A stretch of 64,000 nucleotides of DNA from Streptomyces cellostaticus (lineage in GTDB: Bacteria > Actinomycetota > Actinomycetes > Streptomycetales > Streptomycetaceae), in NCBI RefSeq assembly GCF_001513965.1, contig NZ_KQ948028.1, forward strand, positions 1 to 64,000, in the 5' to 3' direction. The translations under genes and the position numbers were made by a program. The notes below the pieces were generated by a model, which made no database searches, was not told where the DNA came from, and saw nothing but the letters and a program-made list of their open reading frames with translations. Below, in pieces: positions 35,178 through 43,844 of this stretch (position 1 is its first letter; each line of letters starts with the position of its first letter).

Positions 35178-36329
35178 GTGACACGCAAGACGGTGCGGAT
35201 CGCCATGAACGGCGTGACCGGGCGCATGGGGTACCGCCAGCACCTCGTCCGGTCGATCCTCGCCCTGCGCGAGCAGGGCGGCCTCGGCCTCGGCGACGGC
35301 ACCGTGCTGTGGCCGGAGCCGATCCTGCTCGGCCGCCGCGAACGTGCGCTCAGGGAGATCGCCGAGCGGCACGGCCTGGAGCACGTGTCGACGGACGTGG
35401 ACGCGGTGCTCGCGGACCCGTCCGTCGACATCTACTTCGACTCCCAGGTCACCTCGGCCCGCGAGGAGTCGATCAAGAAGGCGATAGCGGCCGGCAAGCA
35501 CATCTACACCGAGAAGCCCACGGCCACGGGGCTGGAGGGCGCCCTCGACCTCGCCCGCCTGGCCCACGCGAAGGGCATCAAGCACGGCGTCGTCCAGGAC
35601 AAGATCTTCCTCCCCGGCCTCCTCAAGCTGAAGCGGCTCATCGACGGCGGCTTCTTCGGCCGGATCCTGTCCGTCCGGGGCGAGTTCGGCTACTGGGTCT
35701 TCGAGGGTGACTGGCAGCCCGCCCAGCGCCCCTCCTGGAACTACCGCGCCGAGGACGGCGGCGGCATCGTCGTCGACATGTTCCCGCACTGGGAATACGT
35801 GCTCCACGAGCTGTTCGGCCGGGTGACCTCCGTCCAGGCCCTGGCCACCACCCACATCCCGCAGCGCTGGGACGAGAACGGCAAGCCCTACGACGCCACC
35901 GCCGACGACGCGGCCTACGGCGTCTTCGAGCTCGAAGGCGGCGCGATCGCCCAGATCAACTCCTCCTGGGCGGTCCGCGTCAACCGCGACGAGCTGGTGG
36001 AATTCCAGGTCGACGGCACCGAGGGCTCGGCGGTCGCCGGCCTGCGCAACTGCCGCGTCCAGCACCGCAGCACCACCCCCAAGCCCGTCTGGAACCCGGA
36101 CATCCCCGCCACCGAGGTCTTCCGGGACCAGTGGCAGGAGGTCCCGGACAACCAGGACTTCGACAACGGCTTCAAGGCCCAGTGGGAGCTGTTCCTCAAG
36201 CACGTCTACGCCGACGCGCCGTACCACTGGGACCTGCTGGCCGGCGCCCGTGGCGTACAACTGGCCGAGCTGGGCCTGAAGTCCTCGGCCGAGGGCCGCC
36301 GCCTCGACGTACCGGAGGTCTCCCTGTGA
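35178..36329 (+). CDS. Gfo/Idh/MocA family oxidoreductase
   Basis: A 383-residue NAD(P)-dependent sugar dehydrogenase-type protein. N-terminal Rossmann with GVTGRMG; HIYTEKPTATG is the family's EKP motif; the C-terminal domain has GGGIVVDMFPHW, holding the catalytic Asp/His region. GTG start with AGGGGA. First gene of three joined by GTGA overlaps with a DUF993 aldolase-like and a TIM-barrel isomerase, under LacI control. The set resembles pathways that oxidise a sugar at C3 and then rearrange or cleave it, but the substrate cannot be read from sequence. Confidence 0.88.
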   Translation: MTRKTVRIAMNGVTGRMGYRQHLVRSILALREQGGLGLGDGTVLWPEPILLGRRERALREIAERHGLEHVSTDVDAVLADPSVDIYFDSQVTSAREESIKKAIAAGKHIYTEKPTATGLEGALDLARLAHAKGIKHGVVQDKIFLPGLLKLKRLIDGGFFGRILSVRGEFGYWVFEGDWQPAQRPSWNYRAEDGGGIVVDMFPHWEYVLHELFGRVTSVQALATTHIPQRWDENGKPYDATADDAAYGVFELEGGAIAQINSSWAVRVNRDELVEFQVDGTEGSAVAGLRNCRVQHRSTTPKPVWNPDIPATEVFRDQWQEVPDNQDFDNGFKAQWELFLKHVYADAPYHWDLLAGARGVQLAELGLKSSAEGRRLDVPEVSL

Positions 36330-37477
36330 CCATCCGACTGCCGGGCGCTGACGGCCGCTTGTGGACGTACGAGCCCCGAACCGAACCCCTGGCGCTCGCG
36401 CCGGGCACCCCCTTCACCTCCCGTACGGTCTTCTCGGCGGCGCACGTGGTCGCCGACCCGTTCGCGGACGTCTCGCCCGACTCGCCCGCCGCCGTCGACT
36501 GGGACGCCACCCTCGCCTTCCGCCGCCATCTGTGGTCCCACGGGCTCGGCGTCGCCGAGGCGATGGACACCGCCCAGCGCGGGATGGGCCTGGACTGGGC
36601 GGGCGCGGCCGAGCTGATCCGCCGGTCGGCGGCGGAGGCCCGGAGCGTCGGCGGCCGTATCGCCTGCGGCGTCGGCACCGACCAGATCACCGGCGGCACC
36701 CTGGCCGAGATCCGCGCGGCCTACGAGGAGCAGCTCGCGGTCGTCGAGGAGTCGGGCGCCCAGGCCATCCTGATGGCGTCCAGGGCGCTCGCGTCCGCCG
36801 TACGCGGCCCCGAGGACTACCTGGAGATCTACGGACATCTCCTGCGCCAGGCCGCCGAGCCGGTGATCCTGCACTGGCTGGGCCCGATGTTCGACCCGGC
36901 GCTGGAGGGCTACTGGGGCTCGTCCGACCTGGACGCCGCGACGGACACCTTCCTGGAGGTGATCTCGGCCCACCCCGACAAGGTCGACGGCATCAAGGTC
37001 TCGCTCCTGGACGCGCAGCGCGAGATCGACCTGAGGCGGAGGTTGCCGCAGGGTGTGCGCTGCTACACCGGCGACGACTTCCACTACCCCGAGCTGATCG
37101 CGGGCGACGGGAAGGGCTTCAGTCATGCCCTGCTCGGCATCTTCGACCCGCTGGGCCCCCTGGCGGCCGAGGCGGTCCGGGTGCTGGACACGGGGGACAC
37201 GGCGGGCTTCCGCGCCCTGCTCGACCCCACGGTCGCCCTCTCCCGCCACCTCTTCCGGACCCCGACGCGCTTCTACAAGACGGGCGTCGTCTTCCTGGCC
37301 TGGCTCGCCGGCCACCAGTCGCATTTCACGATGGTCGGCGGCCTCCAGTCGGCCCGCTCCCTGCCGCACTTCGCCCGCGCCTACGAACTCGCCGACGGCC
37401 TTGGCCTGTTCCCGGACCCGAAGCTGGCCGAAGAACGCATGAAGAACCTGCTGTCGCTGTACGGGGTGATCCAGTGA
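36326..37477 (+). CDS. DUF993 / dihydrodipicolinate synthase-like aldolase family protein
   Basis: A 383-residue protein. GTG start overlaps the previous stop. TIM-barrel aldolase-like pattern: ACGVGTDQITGGTL, ILMASRALASAV, VILHWLGPMFDP, KVDGIKVSLLDA (with the Lys where Schiff-base aldolases have theirs), and VRCYTGDDFHYPELIAGDG. The DUF993 family always occurs with sugar oxidoreductases; it may cleave a keto-sugar acid. Not experimentally defined as far as I know. Confidence 0.82.
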   Translation: MTIRLPGADGRLWTYEPRTEPLALAPGTPFTSRTVFSAAHVVADPFADVSPDSPAAVDWDATLAFRRHLWSHGLGVAEAMDTAQRGMGLDWAGAAELIRRSAAEARSVGGRIACGVGTDQITGGTLAEIRAAYEEQLAVVEESGAQAILMASRALASAVRGPEDYLEIYGHLLRQAAEPVILHWLGPMFDPALEGYWGSSDLDAATDTFLEVISAHPDKVDGIKVSLLDAQREIDLRRRLPQGVRCYTGDDFHYPELIAGDGKGFSHALLGIFDPLGPLAAEAVRVLDTGDTAGFRALLDPTVALSRHLFRTPTRFYKTGVVFLAWLAGHQSHFTMVGGLQSARSLPHFARAYELADGLGLFPDPKLAEERMKNLLSLYGVIQ

Positions 37478-38310
37478 GCACCGGACTCGAACGCCTCTCC
37501 ATCAACCAGATGACGGTCAAGCAGCTGTCACTGCCCGAACTGGCCGACGCCTGCGTGCGGTTGGGCGTACCCGGCGTGGGCCTGTGGCGTGCGCCGGTCC
37601 AGTCGTACGGCGTGGAGGCGACCGCCAGGCTGGTGCGCGACGCGGGCCTGACGGTGACGACCCTGTGCCGGGGCGGCTTCTTCACGGCGATAGACCCGGC
37701 CGAGCGGGAGCAGGCCGTGGCCGACAACCGCCGGGCGATCGACGAGGCGGCCACGCTCGGCACGGACACTCTTGTCCTGGTCTCGGGCGGCCTGCCCGCA
37801 GGCTCGCGCGACCTGCACGGCGCCCGCGAGCGCATCGCCGACGCACTGGCGGAGCTGGGCCCGTACGCCGAGGAGCACGGCGTACGCCTGGCCATCGAGC
37901 CCCTGCACCCCATGTACGCGGCCGACCGCTGCGTGGTCTCGACCCTCGCCCAGGCCCTGGACCTCGCCGAGCGCTTCCCCGCGCACCAGGTGGGCGTGGC
38001 CGTGGACACGTACCACATCTGGTGGGACGACCGGGCCCCCGCCCAGATCGCCCGGGCGGGCGCGACGGGCCGCATCCACACCTTCCAGCTCGCCGACTGG
38101 ACCACTCCGTTGCCCGAGGGCGTCCTGAACGGCCGGGGCCAGATCGGCGACGGCTCGATCGACATGCGGGAGTGGAAGGGGTACGTGGAGGCGGCGGGCT
38201 ACACCGGCCCGATCGAGATCGAGCTGTTCAACGAGGGGTTGTGGGCCCGGGACGGGCGGGAGGTGCTGGCGGAGACGGCGGAGCGGTTCGTGACGTACGT
38301 AGCCGGATGA
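37474..38310 (+). CDS. Sugar phosphate isomerase/epimerase (TIM barrel), third gene of the operon
   Basis: A 278-residue xylose-isomerase-like TIM barrel: LAIEPLHPMY, VGVAVDTYHIWWD, and GPIEIELFNEGLW carry the likely metal ligands (Glu, Asp, His, Glu). GTG start overlaps the preceding stop. It likely isomerises the product of the upstream dehydrogenase. A terminator hairpin follows. Confidence 0.87.
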   Translation: MSTGLERLSINQMTVKQLSLPELADACVRLGVPGVGLWRAPVQSYGVEATARLVRDAGLTVTTLCRGGFFTAIDPAEREQAVADNRRAIDEAATLGTDTLVLVSGGLPAGSRDLHGARERIADALAELGPYAEEHGVRLAIEPLHPMYAADRCVVSTLAQALDLAERFPAHQVGVAVDTYHIWWDDRAPAQIARAGATGRIHTFQLADWTTPLPEGVLNGRGQIGDGSIDMREWKGYVEAAGYTGPIEIELFNEGLWARDGREVLAETAERFVTYVAG

Positions 38311-38317
38311 CACCCGC

Positions 38318-38342
38318 CGGGCCCCTACCGGAGCAGGGCCCG
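38318..38342 (+). terminator. Hairpin after the three-gene sugar operon
   Basis: CGGGCCC and GGGCCCG with an 11-base loop, eight bases after the stop of the isomerase. Confidence 0.5.
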
Positions 38343-38651
38343 CCACGGCGGTGCTCAGTGCTCGGGGTTGGGGTCACCGAAGTCGTGTGGAGGCTCGCAT
38401 GTGGAACGTCCCGTTCTCGTCGCTGAGGACGGCACACCATTGCTGCGGCAAGCCCATCGCTGAACCGAGTGGGGCAGCGGAGTGAAAAATCCGGGTCCTG
38501 CGAATGAGGTGGGGCCGCAGGAGGTTAGAGCTCTGGACAACAGTCGTTGCTTGTGTTGTCTCCGCAGCCCGAGATGGCCTGGACCAAGCCGCACGGCCGA
38601 CGACCGCCTCACACCGTGCCGATGTCGTGATGCCGTGATCTTGGAGGTCCC
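38343..38651. other. Intergenic region without a supported gene
   Basis: About 309 bases. Open frames on both strands here have no ribosome site or family likeness. The last bases hold the GGAGG used by the small gene at 38652. Confidence 0.5.
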
Positions 38652-38861
38652 GTGTCGCCAGCCGATCCTGCCATCGATCGACTAGTGGAGTCCGCGCGCC
38701 ATGCGCCTGAGGACCTGATTGCCCGGCTTGTGGAAAGCGACGACTTTCGCGAGTCGCGACTTGGGCAGGCAATCCGGGACGTTCAGAGAGCCCAACCGCA
38801 CGCGGACGCCGCTGATGCGGGGAAGGTCATCGACCCGGTGACCCACGACCCCGCGTGGTGA
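38652..38861 (+). CDS. Small hypothetical protein
   Basis: A 69-residue acidic helical protein (GTG start; GGAGG five bases upstream) with LVESARHAPEDLIARLVESD and QAIRDVQRAQPHADAAD. Codon third positions look coding. It precedes the HAD-GT20 gene by 73 bases. No family recognised. Confidence 0.5.
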   Translation: MSPADPAIDRLVESARHAPEDLIARLVESDDFRESRLGQAIRDVQRAQPHADAADAGKVIDPVTHDPAW

Positions 38862-38934
38862 AGCGCCCACACGCTCCGGCGCGAGGGCGGATTTTCGCGC
38901 TACTGGAGTTGGCCAGGGCCTGAAGGGAGCGCCT

Positions 38935-41019
38935 GTGGGCAGGAAGGCCGGCTCGGCCAGGGTGCTCGTGACCGACCTGGACGGCACGCTACTGGGAGGC
39001 GAAGGACCCGATCGGCGGCGTTTGCACGACGCCCTGATCCGGCACCCGGACATCACGGTGGTCTTCGCGACCGGACGCAGTCTTGCCTCCGTACAGGCGC
39101 TCCTGCGGGATGATCCCCTGGTGCCGTCCCCGCGCTGGATCATCGCCGACGTCGGGGCCAGCGTCATCGACGCCATCCGGATGGTTCACGTCGAAGCCCT
39201 GGAGGGGCAGCTGCGCGCGGGATGGCCGGGGGCCGACCGGGTTCGAGCAGCGCTGCGGCATTTCCCGCAGCTCGTGTACCAGGAGGGCGTGCCCCAGGAG
39301 GGCCGCTGTTCCTTCTATCTGATTCCCGAAGGTCTCTCGGACGACCTCAAGGACGCGGTGAAGTCGCTGGGATGCTCCTGGTCGTACGCCTCGGGCCGGT
39401 ACTTCGACGTCCTGCCGGCCAGGGCGAGCAAAGGACGTGCACTGCGGCTGCTCGGTGACAGGCTGGGTTGGCCCCGGCAGGCGATGCTCGTGGCCGGGGA
39501 CTCCCTCAACGACCTTTCGCTGTTCTCCCAGGGCACGAACGGGGTCGTGGTCGCCAATGCGGAGCCCTCTCTGGCTGCCGGCGTGCCCGCGATCGACAGG
39601 GTCCACCACTCCGCCCTGGACGGAGCTGCCGCCGTGCTGGAAGGGATGAAACGCCTCGGCTGGCTGGACCGACGATCGGTAGTCATCGGCTATCACCGCC
39701 CGCCCCTGCGCTGGCTCGACGGAGCCTGGCGACCACCTTCCAGTCCCAACGGCATCCTGCCGACCTTGCAGGCCGCTCTGACCGACAAACGCCTGGATGC
39801 CGTATGGGCAGCCGCCCACATCGGCGAAGCACCGCCGCCTGCCGAGCCGGATACAGCCACCGATGGCCTGCCGCTGTCCCTGCTGCCGCTATGTCCCGAA
39901 CGGTGGGCGGGCTACTTTCACCGCGCCTGCAAAGAGACGCTCTGGCCAGTCCTGATGTCCCAGCCCGACCTCATCCGGTACCGGCGTGCCCACTGGGCCG
40001 ACTACCAGGAGGTGAACGCCTCGTTCGCCCGCCATATCAGCTCCCTGGCCACGCAGGGAGGTACGGTCTGGTTGCACGACTACAACCTCTGGCTCGTACC
40101 GGCCGTTCTCAGAGCCCTGCGGCCCGACCTGGCCATCGGGCTGTTCCACCACACGCCCTTCCCCCGCCCGGATGTCTTCCGCCGTATCCCGGCAGCCGGG
40201 CAGCTGCTCGACTCACTCGCATGCCTGGACTGGGCCGGCTTCCACACCGCCGACTGCGCCGACAACTTCCGCCGGCTCCTCGCCGGCACCGCAAGGCCCA
40301 CACCGCACGTCGGCGTGCACCCCCTGGGCATCGATCGCCATGCCGTCGCAGACCTCGCCAGGACCCGCCCCCAGCCGCAGCACGGGAACGACCGCAGCCA
40401 GCTGGTGCTGTCCGTGGAACGACTCGACTACGCCAAGGCGCCCGTCCACAAGATCCGTGCACTGGACGACCTCCTGGCCCACACCCCCGGGCTACGGGGA
40501 CAGGTGCGCTACCGCCTGGTCTGCCCACCGCCGGAAATCGGCATCCGCGCCTACGACTCCACCCGCACAGAACTTGAGAACGCGATCACCCGAATCAACC
40601 ACCGCTGGGGCACACGCGAGTGGGAGCCCGTCGACTACATCCCCCGTAATCTGGACTTCCCCGAGGTCGTCGATCACTACCTGGCAGCCGACGTGTTCTG
40701 GGTGACCTCACTCGCCGACGGGATGAACCTTACGGCCCAGGAATACATCGCCGCGCACCACGCCACCAACCGTCCTGGTGTTCTCATCCTGTCCCGTCAC
40801 ACGGGATTCGCGCAGCACACGGGAACCTCGGCCCTGCTCACCGATCCACTGCTTCCACAGGATCTGGTCGACACCCTCCGCACCGCACTGACCATGACGG
40901 TGTACGAACGCGCTGCGCACATCACACGCCTGGCGGGCCTGCTCGACATCCCGCCCCCAGCCCAGTGGGCCCACACAGTCATCGCCGCCATCCGTGGCGC
41001 CAGGGCATCGCTTCATTAG
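38935..41019 (+). CDS. HAD phosphatase - GT20 glycosyltransferase fusion, osmolyte synthase type
   Basis: A 694-residue fusion. Residues about 8-240: HAD-IIB sugar phosphatase (DLDGTLLGG nucleophile loop, ATGR, and late VAGDSLNDLSLF). Residues about 250-690: GT20 glycosyltransferase, the trehalose-phosphate/glucosylglycerol-phosphate synthase fold (WLHDYNLWLVPAVLR, FHHTPFPRPDVF, the ERLDYAKAP donor-site motif, and SLADGMNLTAQEYIA). The order phosphatase then synthase matches bifunctional glucosylglycerol synthases (GgpPS) rather than OtsA-OtsB fusions, in which the synthase comes first. So it may make a compatible solute such as glucosylglycerol in one polypeptide; trehalose or another glucoside remains possible. 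GTG start with AAGGGAG. Confidence 0.82.
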   Translation: MGRKAGSARVLVTDLDGTLLGGEGPDRRRLHDALIRHPDITVVFATGRSLASVQALLRDDPLVPSPRWIIADVGASVIDAIRMVHVEALEGQLRAGWPGADRVRAALRHFPQLVYQEGVPQEGRCSFYLIPEGLSDDLKDAVKSLGCSWSYASGRYFDVLPARASKGRALRLLGDRLGWPRQAMLVAGDSLNDLSLFSQGTNGVVVANAEPSLAAGVPAIDRVHHSALDGAAAVLEGMKRLGWLDRRSVVIGYHRPPLRWLDGAWRPPSSPNGILPTLQAALTDKRLDAVWAAAHIGEAPPPAEPDTATDGLPLSLLPLCPERWAGYFHRACKETLWPVLMSQPDLIRYRRAHWADYQEVNASFARHISSLATQGGTVWLHDYNLWLVPAVLRALRPDLAIGLFHHTPFPRPDVFRRIPAAGQLLDSLACLDWAGFHTADCADNFRRLLAGTARPTPHVGVHPLGIDRHAVADLARTRPQPQHGNDRSQLVLSVERLDYAKAPVHKIRALDDLLAHTPGLRGQVRYRLVCPPPEIGIRAYDSTRTELENAITRINHRWGTREWEPVDYIPRNLDFPEVVDHYLAADVFWVTSLADGMNLTAQEYIAAHHATNRPGVLILSRHTGFAQHTGTSALLTDPLLPQDLVDTLRTALTMTVYERAAHITRLAGLLDIPPPAQWAHTVIAAIRGARASLH

Positions 41020-41512
41020 GCGGCAACCGGCCCGCACCGCCCTGTCGATCGCGTTGTCCGCCGCCGATCACCCGGATCTGCGCGATGCCGGACGAGCCGG
41101 AGCCGCCGAGCGCGGACTGCTCATCCAGTCCGCCGCGTACACGGTGGCGCGGCGGGGCGACAGGGACGGGATGCGGGAGCTGACCGACGAGGCCGCGGGC
41201 ATCGCCCATCAGCTGGGCGGCGCCACCCTGCTGCGCGACCACGGCGGCGGCTTCAGCCCTCTCACCGTGCAACTCCATCGGATCTCCGCCGAGAACTATG
41301 CCGGCGACCCTCTGGCGGCGCTCGCCGCCGCCCGTTCCGTCTCGCTCAAGGCGCTGCCCAGCGTCGAGCGCCGCTCCCGCGCCCTGAGCGACATCGCCGT
41401 CACCTACGACCGGCTCGGCCGCAGCGACTGCATCCGCACCCTCCTGGCCGCCGAGCACTGCGCTCCCCAAGAGACCCACACCCGCCCGGCGACGAAGTCG
41501 CTCAGCCGCTGA
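41020..41512 (+). pseudogene. C-terminal remnant of an XRE/TPR-type regulator
   Basis: About 160 residues: ALSIALSAADHPDLRDAGRA, RGLLIQSAAYTVARRGDRDGM, ATLLRDHGG and ALSDIAVTYDRLGR. This is the helical TPR-like half of Streptomyces XRE regulators; the N-terminal HTH is missing and the sequence begins right after the stop of the GT20 gene. It overlaps the DUF397 gene's end by 11 bases. Probably truncated when the neighbouring region was rearranged. Confidence 0.65.
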
Positions 41513-41702
41513 GGTTGCCGTCCTTGACGGCGGTCACGAAGGATGTCCAGCCGTCCGTCGAGAAGACGAGGGCGGGCCCGGTGGTGTTCTTGCTGTCGCG
41601 GACGGGTACGACGGCGTGGCCACAGGCGATCTCCAGGCATTCATCGTTGGTGCCGCCGCTGTAGCTGGACTTGTACCACCCGGTGTATTCATTGCTCACC
41701 AT
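41502..41702 (-). CDS. DUF397 domain protein
   Basis: A 66-residue DUF397 protein (WYKSSYSGGTNDECLEIA, VPVRDSKN, FVTAVKDG). Such proteins are encoded next to XRE/DUF5753 regulators and act as small partners in WhiJ-like regulatory sets in Streptomyces. Its start overlaps the end of the XRE gene by 14 bases, so the two are coupled. Confidence 0.93.
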   Translation of the reverse strand: MVSNEYTGWYKSSYSGGTNDECLEIACGHAVVPVRDSKNTTGPALVFSTDGWTSFVTAVKDGNLSG

Positions 41703-42513
41703 GTGCGTGATCCTCCGCTGCCGCTCTGACGGCGGCCAGTGACTCCTGCTGCGACAACGCGTCGCTCAGGGCAAGAGCGTAGGAGGTCTGGCTGGCACTC
41801 ACCAGCGCCGGATCGTCCATCAAGTTGCCGGTGAGAAAGCCTTCGACGTAGGCAACGGGGGCGGAGTCCTCGAAACTCATGAGCGTGAGCAGGCTCTGCT
41901 GGAGCGCGTGGGCCCCGACACCGAACGGCAGCACATGAAGCCGCAGTCGCCCTGCCTCGGCCATGTCCGCGATCTTGTGCAGCTGTACGGCCATGACCTT
42001 GGATCCGCCGACGCGGCGCCGTAGCACCGACTCGTCGAGCAGCGTCCAGATGACCGGCTGCTCGGGGCCGTCGAGGATTCGGCGGCGTTTTGTTCGGTTG
42101 ACGAGGAACTCTTCAAGTTCCTCCGCCGTATAAGTCGGCCGGTACGCGCGGAAGAGCGCGCTCGCGTAGTCCTCGGTCTGGAATACGCCGGGAATCAACG
42201 CCAGCGCGAACTGCTGGATCAGTGTGGCCTGTTGCTCAAGCTCGGCCACGGCCGCGAAGCAGTCGTTGTACTTCGACTCCAAGTCCTCCAGCCACCGCGC
42301 GAAGAACCCGTCCGTCTTGAGCGCCTGGTCGATCCGCCGTGCGTCATCGGGCTTGGGCAGCCTCCTCCCCGCCTCGTAATGACTGATCAGCGTGGGCGAG
42401 CACACGACCAGTTCGCCCAGCTGCTCCTGGGTGAGCCCGGCTGCCACCCGCCGTAACCTCAGCTCCTCCCCGTACTTCTCGCGCGGCGTTCGCGGCCTGC
42501 GGTCAACGGTCAT
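41689..42513 (-). CDS. XRE family regulator with DUF5753 domain
   Basis: A 274-residue regulator: HTH at residues 15-75 (LRLRRVAAGLTQEQLGELV, SPTLISHYEAGRRLP) and a DUF5753 domain (LIPGVFQTEDYASALF, ILDGPEQPVIWTLLDESVLRR, VLPFGVGAH). WhiJ-like. It is divergent from the small coupled pair at 42642-43138, which it may control, and drives the DUF397 gene downstream. Confidence 0.92.
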   Translation of the reverse strand: MTVDRRPRTPREKYGEELRLRRVAAGLTQEQLGELVVCSPTLISHYEAGRRLPKPDDARRIDQALKTDGFFARWLEDLESKYNDCFAAVAELEQQATLIQQFALALIPGVFQTEDYASALFRAYRPTYTAEELEEFLVNRTKRRRILDGPEQPVIWTLLDESVLRRRVGGSKVMAVQLHKIADMAEAGRLRLHVLPFGVGAHALQQSLLTLMSFEDSAPVAYVEGFLTGNLMDDPALVSASQTSYALALSDALSQQESLAAVRAAAEDHAHGEQ

Positions 42514-42641
42514 CCGGCCAACTCCCTTGCTGACAGGCTCAGTGTCAACTCCCCACCCCTAGAAGCGTAGCCACCGCCGACCCCACGCTGTGAGTGATTC
42601 GCCACAGAACGCAGTCACCGCAGGTGAGAAGGCAGGTCGGC

Positions 42642-42866
42642 ATGACACATCTCCTGGCCCGGCTGGTCGAGCCATTGCTCCGGCTCTTCCTGCCCGCCCG
42701 AGGGCGACGGCGCCGTAAGCCGCTCGTACCGCCCCCGTGCGCGTACCCGTACTCGTGCCCGTACGCCGGCCGCCCGACGACGTACCGCAGAGACGAGGCT
42801 CCCCTCCGTGGCGAGGACAGCCCACTCGTCCGTCCCTATCTCGATCTCGTGGAGACCTACGCATGA
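42642..42866 (+). CDS. Small basic protein, first gene of coupled pair (second copy)
   Basis: A 74-residue protein (MTHLLARLVEPLLRLF, then Arg-rich RGRRRRKPL and a Pro/Tyr-rich middle PPCAYPYSCPY) paralogous to 25-282. The stop overlaps the next start (ATGA). Divergent from the XRE/DUF397 regulator. A cytoplasmic or membrane-associated role is possible; function unknown. Confidence 0.7.
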   Translation: MTHLLARLVEPLLRLFLPARGRRRRKPLVPPPCAYPYSCPYAGRPTTYRRDEAPLRGEDSPLVRPYLDLVETYA

Positions 42867-43138
42867 CCGAGCGCCTGCTTCCCTGGAACGGCGCGGAGGG
42901 CAAGCCGTGTTATCTCGTGGGCGACGGCACCGGGTTCGTCTCCCGGCTCGCGGACCAGATCGAGAGCGTGCAGCTCGGGATGGCGGGCGGCCTGCTGGAC
43001 CATGCGGCCGAACTCCTCGCCGAGCAGCGGCTGACGCGCGAGGAGCTGCGCTATCTGGCCCGGCGGCTCAGCGAGTCCCTGGCGGACGTCAAGCGGGTCG
43101 CGGAGAGCAGGGGCGCACGGCTCGGTCGGAACGAGTGA
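42863..43138 (+). CDS. Hypothetical protein, second gene of coupled pair (second copy)
   Basis: A 91-residue helical protein (RLLPWNGAEGKPCYLVGDG, IESVQLGMAGGLLDHA, LTREELRYLARRLSESL, VKRVAESRGARL). Closely related to 279-662. The invariant GxPCYLVGDGTG block suggests a ligand or partner site. Coupled to the upstream small gene by ATGA and divergent from an XRE/DUF397 set, which suggests the four genes form one regulatory unit. Confidence 0.85.
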   Translation: MTERLLPWNGAEGKPCYLVGDGTGFVSRLADQIESVQLGMAGGLLDHAAELLAEQRLTREELRYLARRLSESLADVKRVAESRGARLGRNE

Positions 43139-43230
43139 ACAGCACACGGTGAGGCTGTGCGCCCCGGCGGCGGCGTGCGTCGATAGGATCGCGGCGTTCC
43201 GACATGATCCATATCACCAGGAGACGTCTC

Positions 43231-43731
43231 ATGTCCGAGGTCAGCTTCAAAGGAAACCCGGTTACCGTCGGCGGCACCTTCCCGCAGGGCGGTACCAAGG
43301 CACCGGCCTTCACCCTCGTGGCCAAGGACTTGGCGGATGTCTCGCTGGATGCCTACGCCGGCAAGCGCAAGGTCCTGAACATCTTCCCGAGCGTCGACAC
43401 CGGTGTCTGTGCCGCTTCCGTGCGCAGGTTCAACCAGGTGGCGAACGACCTCGACAACACCGTGGTCCTGTGCATCTCCGCCGACCTGCCGTTCGCGCAG
43501 GCGCGCTTCTGCGGAGCCGAGGGGCTGTCCGATGTGGTCACCCTGTCCGCGATGCGCGGCCGTGAGTTCCTCGACAACTACGGTGTGGCGATCGAGTCCG
43601 GCCCGCTGAGCGGCCTGGCTGCCCGCGCCGTCGTCGTGCTCGATGCCGACAACCAGGTCATCCACGCGCAGTTGGTGCAGGAGATCACCAGCGAGCCCGA
43701 CTACGACTCGGCCCTGGCTGCTCTTAGCTGA
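43231..43731 (+). CDS. tpx: Thiol peroxidase (Tpx-type 2-Cys peroxiredoxin)
   Basis: A 166-residue thioredoxin-fold peroxiredoxin that reduces hydrogen and organic peroxides. Peroxidatic C60 in SVDTGVCAASVRRF and resolving C94 in ARFCGAEGL are both present. AGGAGA precedes the ATG at 43231; an upstream in-frame ATG would add nine residues unlike the family. Cytoplasmic. Convergent with the ribose operon, with a shared terminator. Confidence 0.93.
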   Translation: MSEVSFKGNPVTVGGTFPQGGTKAPAFTLVAKDLADVSLDAYAGKRKVLNIFPSVDTGVCAASVRRFNQVANDLDNTVVLCISADLPFAQARFCGAEGLSDVVTLSAMRGREFLDNYGVAIESGPLSGLAARAVVVLDADNQVIHAQLVQEITSEPDYDSALAALS

Positions 43732-43746
43732 TCGCCGCGGACTGCG

Positions 43747-43781
43747 GGGCGCTGCCCGAGCCGCTCACTCGGGTGGCGCCC
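43747..43781. terminator. Hairpin between tpx and rbsD
   Basis: Stem of GGGCGC and CCCGAG paired with CTCGGG and GCGCCC, interrupted by a TG/TG mismatch, and a 7-base loop. Confidence 0.65.
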
Positions 43782-43844
43782 TCGCTCAGGCCGTTTCGCT
43801 CCGGTCATCGGTTCTGATACGGGAGGGAAAGCCGAGAGGGCGGG

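Noticed and set aside
38374..38772. Minus-strand open frame before the small gene
   Set aside because: No ribosome site or family match and it overlaps a better small gene at 38652.
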